Of a stretch of 9,016 nt of DNA, positions 7,058-9,016 are shown piece after piece. The notes beneath the pieces are model-generated. The model was not told the DNA's origin. It ran no database searches and was given only the letters and a program-made list of their open reading frames with translations. The position numbers were made by a program, and so were the translations under genes. Within the stretch, counting starts at the first letter, position 1; each line of letters starts with the position of its first letter. Origin of the DNA: DATMYQ01 sp035560935 (GTDB lineage: Bacteria; Bacillota; Negativicutes; Sporomusales; Sporomusaceae); contig DATMYQ010000091.1 of NCBI GenBank assembly GCA_035560935.1, forward strand, positions 1 to 9,016, written 5' to 3'.

Positions 7058-7585
7058 TTATTTTTCTTCCCAGCCTTCCAGCAACAGCAGCGCCTGTTTC
7101 ATTTCCAGTCCCCCGCCAAAACCTGTCAGGGCGCCACCGGAGCCAATCACCCGGTGGCAGGGAATAACCAGCGGTGTCCGGTTGATATGCAACGCGCCGC
7201 CCACCGCCCGGGCCGCCCGGGGATAACCCACCTCCCGGGCTACCTGTCCGTAGGTGGCCACCGTGCCGGACGGAATGGCCTGCGTATGCCGCAACACCGC
7301 CGCCTGAAACGGCGTATAATGCCGCCAGTCCAGCGGAATACCGGAAAAATCCGCTGGAAAACCGCGAAAATATAATTGCAGTTCCTTTTCCAGCACCGCC
7401 GGCCATTCATCCTGCGGCTCCGCTGCTTCCCGCACGTCGACAACCTGAATATCGGCCAGTGCCGCCGCCGTATCTTCCCGGGGAAAACTCAATTCCCACA
7501 GCCCGGTTTCCGACCAGACCGAAGCAACGGTTCCCCAGTCCGTCTTCAGCAATGCCCGGGTTAATTCCACCGGCGGCCGCTTCAC
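7058..7585 (-). CDS. ogt: Methylated-DNA-protein-cysteine methyltransferase (O6-alkylguanine repair)
   Basis: This 175-residue protein transfers the alkyl group from O6-methylguanine (and O4-methylthymine) in DNA to its own cysteine in a single suicide reaction. The active site PCHRV is at 142-146 with acceptor Cys143. The DNA-binding helix with the Arg finger is seen in RAARAVGGAL (Arg126), and Tyr112 lies in ATYGQVA. The conserved Glu161 after the FGGG segment completes the Cys-His-Glu arrangement. It is a stand-alone Ogt form without the Ada metal-binding domain. The start is GTG 7585, whose first four bases GTGA overlap the stop of the upstream oxidoreductase; GAGGTG (7591-7596) lies 5 bases before it inside that gene. 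This overlap implies coupled translation. Confidence 0.96.
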   Translation of the reverse strand: MKRPPVELTRALLKTDWGTVASVWSETGLWELSFPREDTAAALADIQVVDVREAAEPQDEWPAVLEKELQLYFRGFPADFSGIPLDWRHYTPFQAAVLRHTQAIPSGTVATYGQVAREVGYPRAARAVGGALHINRTPLVIPCHRVIGSGGALTGFGGGLEMKQALLLLEGWEEK

Positions 7586-8595
7586 CAGAGCACCTCAGCG
7601 GGTACGTCACCGACATCCGCCACGCCGGTCAGGACCATGGCGGCCCGCAACTCCGCCGCCAGTTTATTCAGTACCAACGCCACACCGTCAGCACCGCCGC
7701 CAACGGCGCCCTGAGTCACAGGACGACCTACCAGGACCGCGTCCGCTCCTAATGCCAGCATCTTCAAAACGTCGACTCCGTTGCGGACACCACCGTCCAC
7801 AAAAATCGTCAGCCGTCGATTCACAATTTCAGCGATATACGGTAAAACCTCGGCTGTTCCCGGGGTGTGATCCAACGCCCGGCCACCATGATTGGAAACC
7901 ACAATGGCATCCACGCCGGCTTCCAGACAATTTTCCGCCTCATCCGGCGTCATAATGCCTTTAACAACAAAGGGAATACTCGTATGCTGGTTAATATAGC
8001 GCAAGTCGGCCACCGTTTTGGGTCCCACCGGCTGACCGGCATTGGTCATATTCACCAGCGCCGCCGCGTCAATATCAATGCCAAAAGCCGGTGCCCCGGC
8101 CCGGGCCGCCGTTTCCGCCAGTTCTATAATGCGATCGTTTTCCCGCGGTTTGATCACCGGAATTCCCAGTCCCGGCGCCGCCGCAAACGCCGCCAGCCCG
8201 GCGGCAAAGATACCCGGATTGGGGCCGTCGCCGGTCATACCGACCACTCCGGCCTGCCGGCAGCCCTGAATCACCGCAGCAGTGTATTCTTCTTCCGTTA
8301 GCGCCGCTTTCATATTCATCGCCGCGCCGCCGATCGGAGCGGCCAACACCGGAAACGTCAGATCCAGTCCCAACACCCGGCACCGCAATTGCGGTTGGCA
8401 CACGTCATGAATCGTACGCAGGTTCAACCGTTTTTCCGCCAGTGCCTCCACATTGTTCCGAAAGGCGCTGCCCGTCCCCAATCCGCCCATACCGGGAACT
8501 TCCCCGGCGCAAACCCGTCCATCGCAGACGGGACAAAGCCGGCAGGCCCCGTCAAAGCGTTGCCGGGCCAGCTTTCTAACTTCCTGAATATCCAT
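7582..8595 (-). CDS. FMN-dependent alpha-hydroxyacid oxidoreductase with N-terminal cysteine motif
   Basis: This 337-residue protein belongs to the glycolate oxidase/lactate dehydrogenase FMN family. Family residues are Lys212 (VVKGIMTPDEA), His236 and Arg239 (SNHGGRALDHTPG), and the FMN-phosphate segment VDGGVRNGVDVLKMLALGADAVLVGRP (266-292). The two active-site tyrosines of glycolate oxidase appear to be missing: the second falls on Pro in IPVIKPR (145-151). The N terminus carries Cys18, Cys21, Cys24 and Cys29 (C-x2-C-x2-C-x4-C) followed by AGEVPGMGG. The spacing recalls ferredoxin-type cluster ligands. This N terminus occurs in related clostridial proteins, from memory. An electron acceptor other than oxygen is plausible; the true substrate is unknown. 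ATG 8595 is chosen because GGGGGTG (8601-8607) lies 5 bases upstream; ATG 8634 would add 13 residues. It overlaps ogt and is the first gene of the operon. Confidence 0.9.
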   Translation of the reverse strand: MDIQEVRKLARQRFDGACRLCPVCDGRVCAGEVPGMGGLGTGSAFRNNVEALAEKRLNLRTIHDVCQPQLRCRVLGLDLTFPVLAAPIGGAAMNMKAALTEEEYTAAVIQGCRQAGVVGMTGDGPNPGIFAAGLAAFAAAPGLGIPVIKPRENDRIIELAETAARAGAPAFGIDIDAAALVNMTNAGQPVGPKTVADLRYINQHTSIPFVVKGIMTPDEAENCLEAGVDAIVVSNHGGRALDHTPGTAEVLPYIAEIVNRRLTIFVDGGVRNGVDVLKMLALGADAVLVGRPVTQGAVGGGADGVALVLNKLAAELRAAMVLTGVADVGDVPAEVLW

Positions 8596-8670
8596 TATTG
8601 CACCCCCGCCCTTGTCCTCACAGCGGCAAACCATAACCGCCCTTTTCCTTTCAACATTCTGGACAAACAG

Positions 8671-8701
8671 AGAAAATCCTTTTTACCGCCGGATATTTTC
8701 T
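8671..8701. repeat. Imperfect inverted repeat in the oxidoreductase leader
   Basis: On the minus strand AGAAAA-TA-TCC and GGATTTTCT pair in a 9-bp stem with a 2-base bulge around an 11-base loop. It lies between the rubredoxin terminator and the oxidoreductase start, 76 bases before the chosen ATG. It could be a regulator site or an RNA hairpin, but the match is short and could be chance. A TTTACA further upstream at the right side has no convincing -10 partner. Confidence 0.3.
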
Positions 8702-8755
8702 GCGGAGAGAAAAAGCTGTAAAGAAGGAAGACAATCTCTGTCGCGCGTCGGCACG

Positions 8756-8797
8756 GAAAAAATAATATCCCCCGGTCGACAAATGCCGCCAGGGGAT
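8756..8797 (-). terminator. Rho-independent terminator of the rubredoxin gene
   Basis: On the minus strand ATCCCCTGG pairs with CCGGGGGAT (one G-U), with an inner CGGC-ATTT-GTCG stem, and is followed by ATTATTTTTT. It begins 10 bases after the rubredoxin stop. It separates rubredoxin from the operon downstream, though some read-through is possible. Confidence 0.88.
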
Positions 8798-8807
8798 GTT
8801 ATGCGTC

Positions 8808-8966
8808 TTACAGTTGATCGAACTGATCCTTGCTAACGCCACAGATAGGGCAAACCCAATCTTCCGAAACATCCGCAAACGCGGTACCCGGTTGAACGCC
8901 GTGGTCCAGATCGCCTTCCGCCGGATCATAAATATAGCCGCACACCGAACATTTGTATTTCTCCAC
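8808..8966 (-). CDS. Rubredoxin
   Basis: This 52-residue protein is a complete rubredoxin, a small cytoplasmic one-electron carrier with a single iron bound by four cysteines. The ligands are Cys6 and Cys9 (CSVCGY) and Cys39 and Cys42 (CPICGV), the invariant arrangement. Core aromatics Tyr4, Tyr11, Tyr13, Phe30 and Trp38 are present, and the length matches classical clostridial rubredoxins (about 52-54). In anaerobes rubredoxin usually passes electrons to oxygen- or superoxide-detoxifying enzymes, or between flavoproteins. The start is GTG 8966, preceded by a perfect GAGGAGG (8975-8981) with 8-base spacing. A terminator follows directly, so it is probably a single-gene transcript. The downstream neighbour is an FMN oxidoreductase, a possible partner, but that is inference from position only. 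Confidence 0.96.
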   Translation of the reverse strand: MEKYKCSVCGYIYDPAEGDLDHGVQPGTAFADVSEDWVCPICGVSKDQFDQL

Positions 8967-9016
8967 TGTTTTTTCCTCCTCGTATTATTCTCTTGTTTTA
9001 ATAATCTATAGTTATT

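Noticed and set aside
8596..8634. Upstream ATG 8634 as start of the oxidoreductase, adding a segment with two more cysteines
   Set aside because: The family start fits MDIQEVRK at 8595, which has GGGGGTG at ideal spacing. The upstream ATG has only AAAGGA at a longer distance.
8690..8725. TTTACA with AAAATA as a promoter for the oxidoreductase operon
   Set aside because: Spacing is 17 but the -10 matches only two of six bases, so I do not call it.
8982..9016. Possible -10 (TATAGA) for rubredoxin on the minus strand
   Set aside because: The region is AT-rich and any -35 element would lie beyond the window edge, so it cannot be judged.
1..9016. Search by eye for CRISPR arrays, tRNA or rRNA genes, transposases, att sites and riboswitches
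   Set aside because: No regularly spaced repeats, cloverleaf, transposase motif or known riboswitch core was seen on either strand.

Overview
The window comes from a low-to-mid GC Gram-positive-type bacterium (Bacillota). The clearest evidence is the rapZ-yvcK-whiA cluster, together with Bacillus/Clostridium-style Shine-Dalgarno sites, GTG/TTG starts and rho-independent terminators. A rubredoxin and an FMN hydroxyacid oxidoreductase carrying a ferredoxin-like cysteine motif suggest an anaerobe. I would guess Clostridia or Negativicutes, but the sequence alone does not settle the class.

Left end (1-1300): one plus-strand gene encodes a response regulator with a canonical receiver, a coiled coil and a C-terminal region of no recognised family. 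Its leader holds a perfect Shine-Dalgarno separated from the best ATG by a small hairpin. The gene converges on the minus-strand cluster, and a long, almost perfect inverted repeat between them serves as a two-way terminator.

Middle and right (1308-8634): eight minus-strand genes lie head to tail with small gaps or overlaps. In transcription order they are an FMN-dependent alpha-hydroxyacid oxidoreductase, ogt (DNA alkyl repair), a Cof-type HAD phosphatase, a YcdX-type PHP phosphatase, rapZ, yvcK, whiA and a membrane-anchored polysaccharide deacetylase. They look like one long operon. A good internal promoter candidate overlaps the end of the HAD gene, so PHP-rapZ-yvcK-whiA-deacetylase could also be transcribed alone. 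The rapZ-yvcK-whiA block links nucleotide-ligand sensing, central carbon and cell-wall metabolism, and division/development control; the deacetylase adds an envelope function. crh, which follows whiA in Bacillus subtilis, is absent.

Right end (8756-9016): a 52-residue rubredoxin gene, complete with Shine-Dalgarno and terminator, lies upstream of the oxidoreductase on the same strand. No gene-free stretch exceeds 300 bases; the longest, about 210 bases between rubredoxin and the oxidoreductase start, holds the rubredoxin terminator and an imperfect inverted repeat.

No mobile element, CRISPR array, tRNA or rRNA was seen. Most of the window is conserved housekeeping sequence. The least explained parts are the response-regulator output region, its leader hairpin, and the cysteine-motif oxidoreductase next to rubredoxin.
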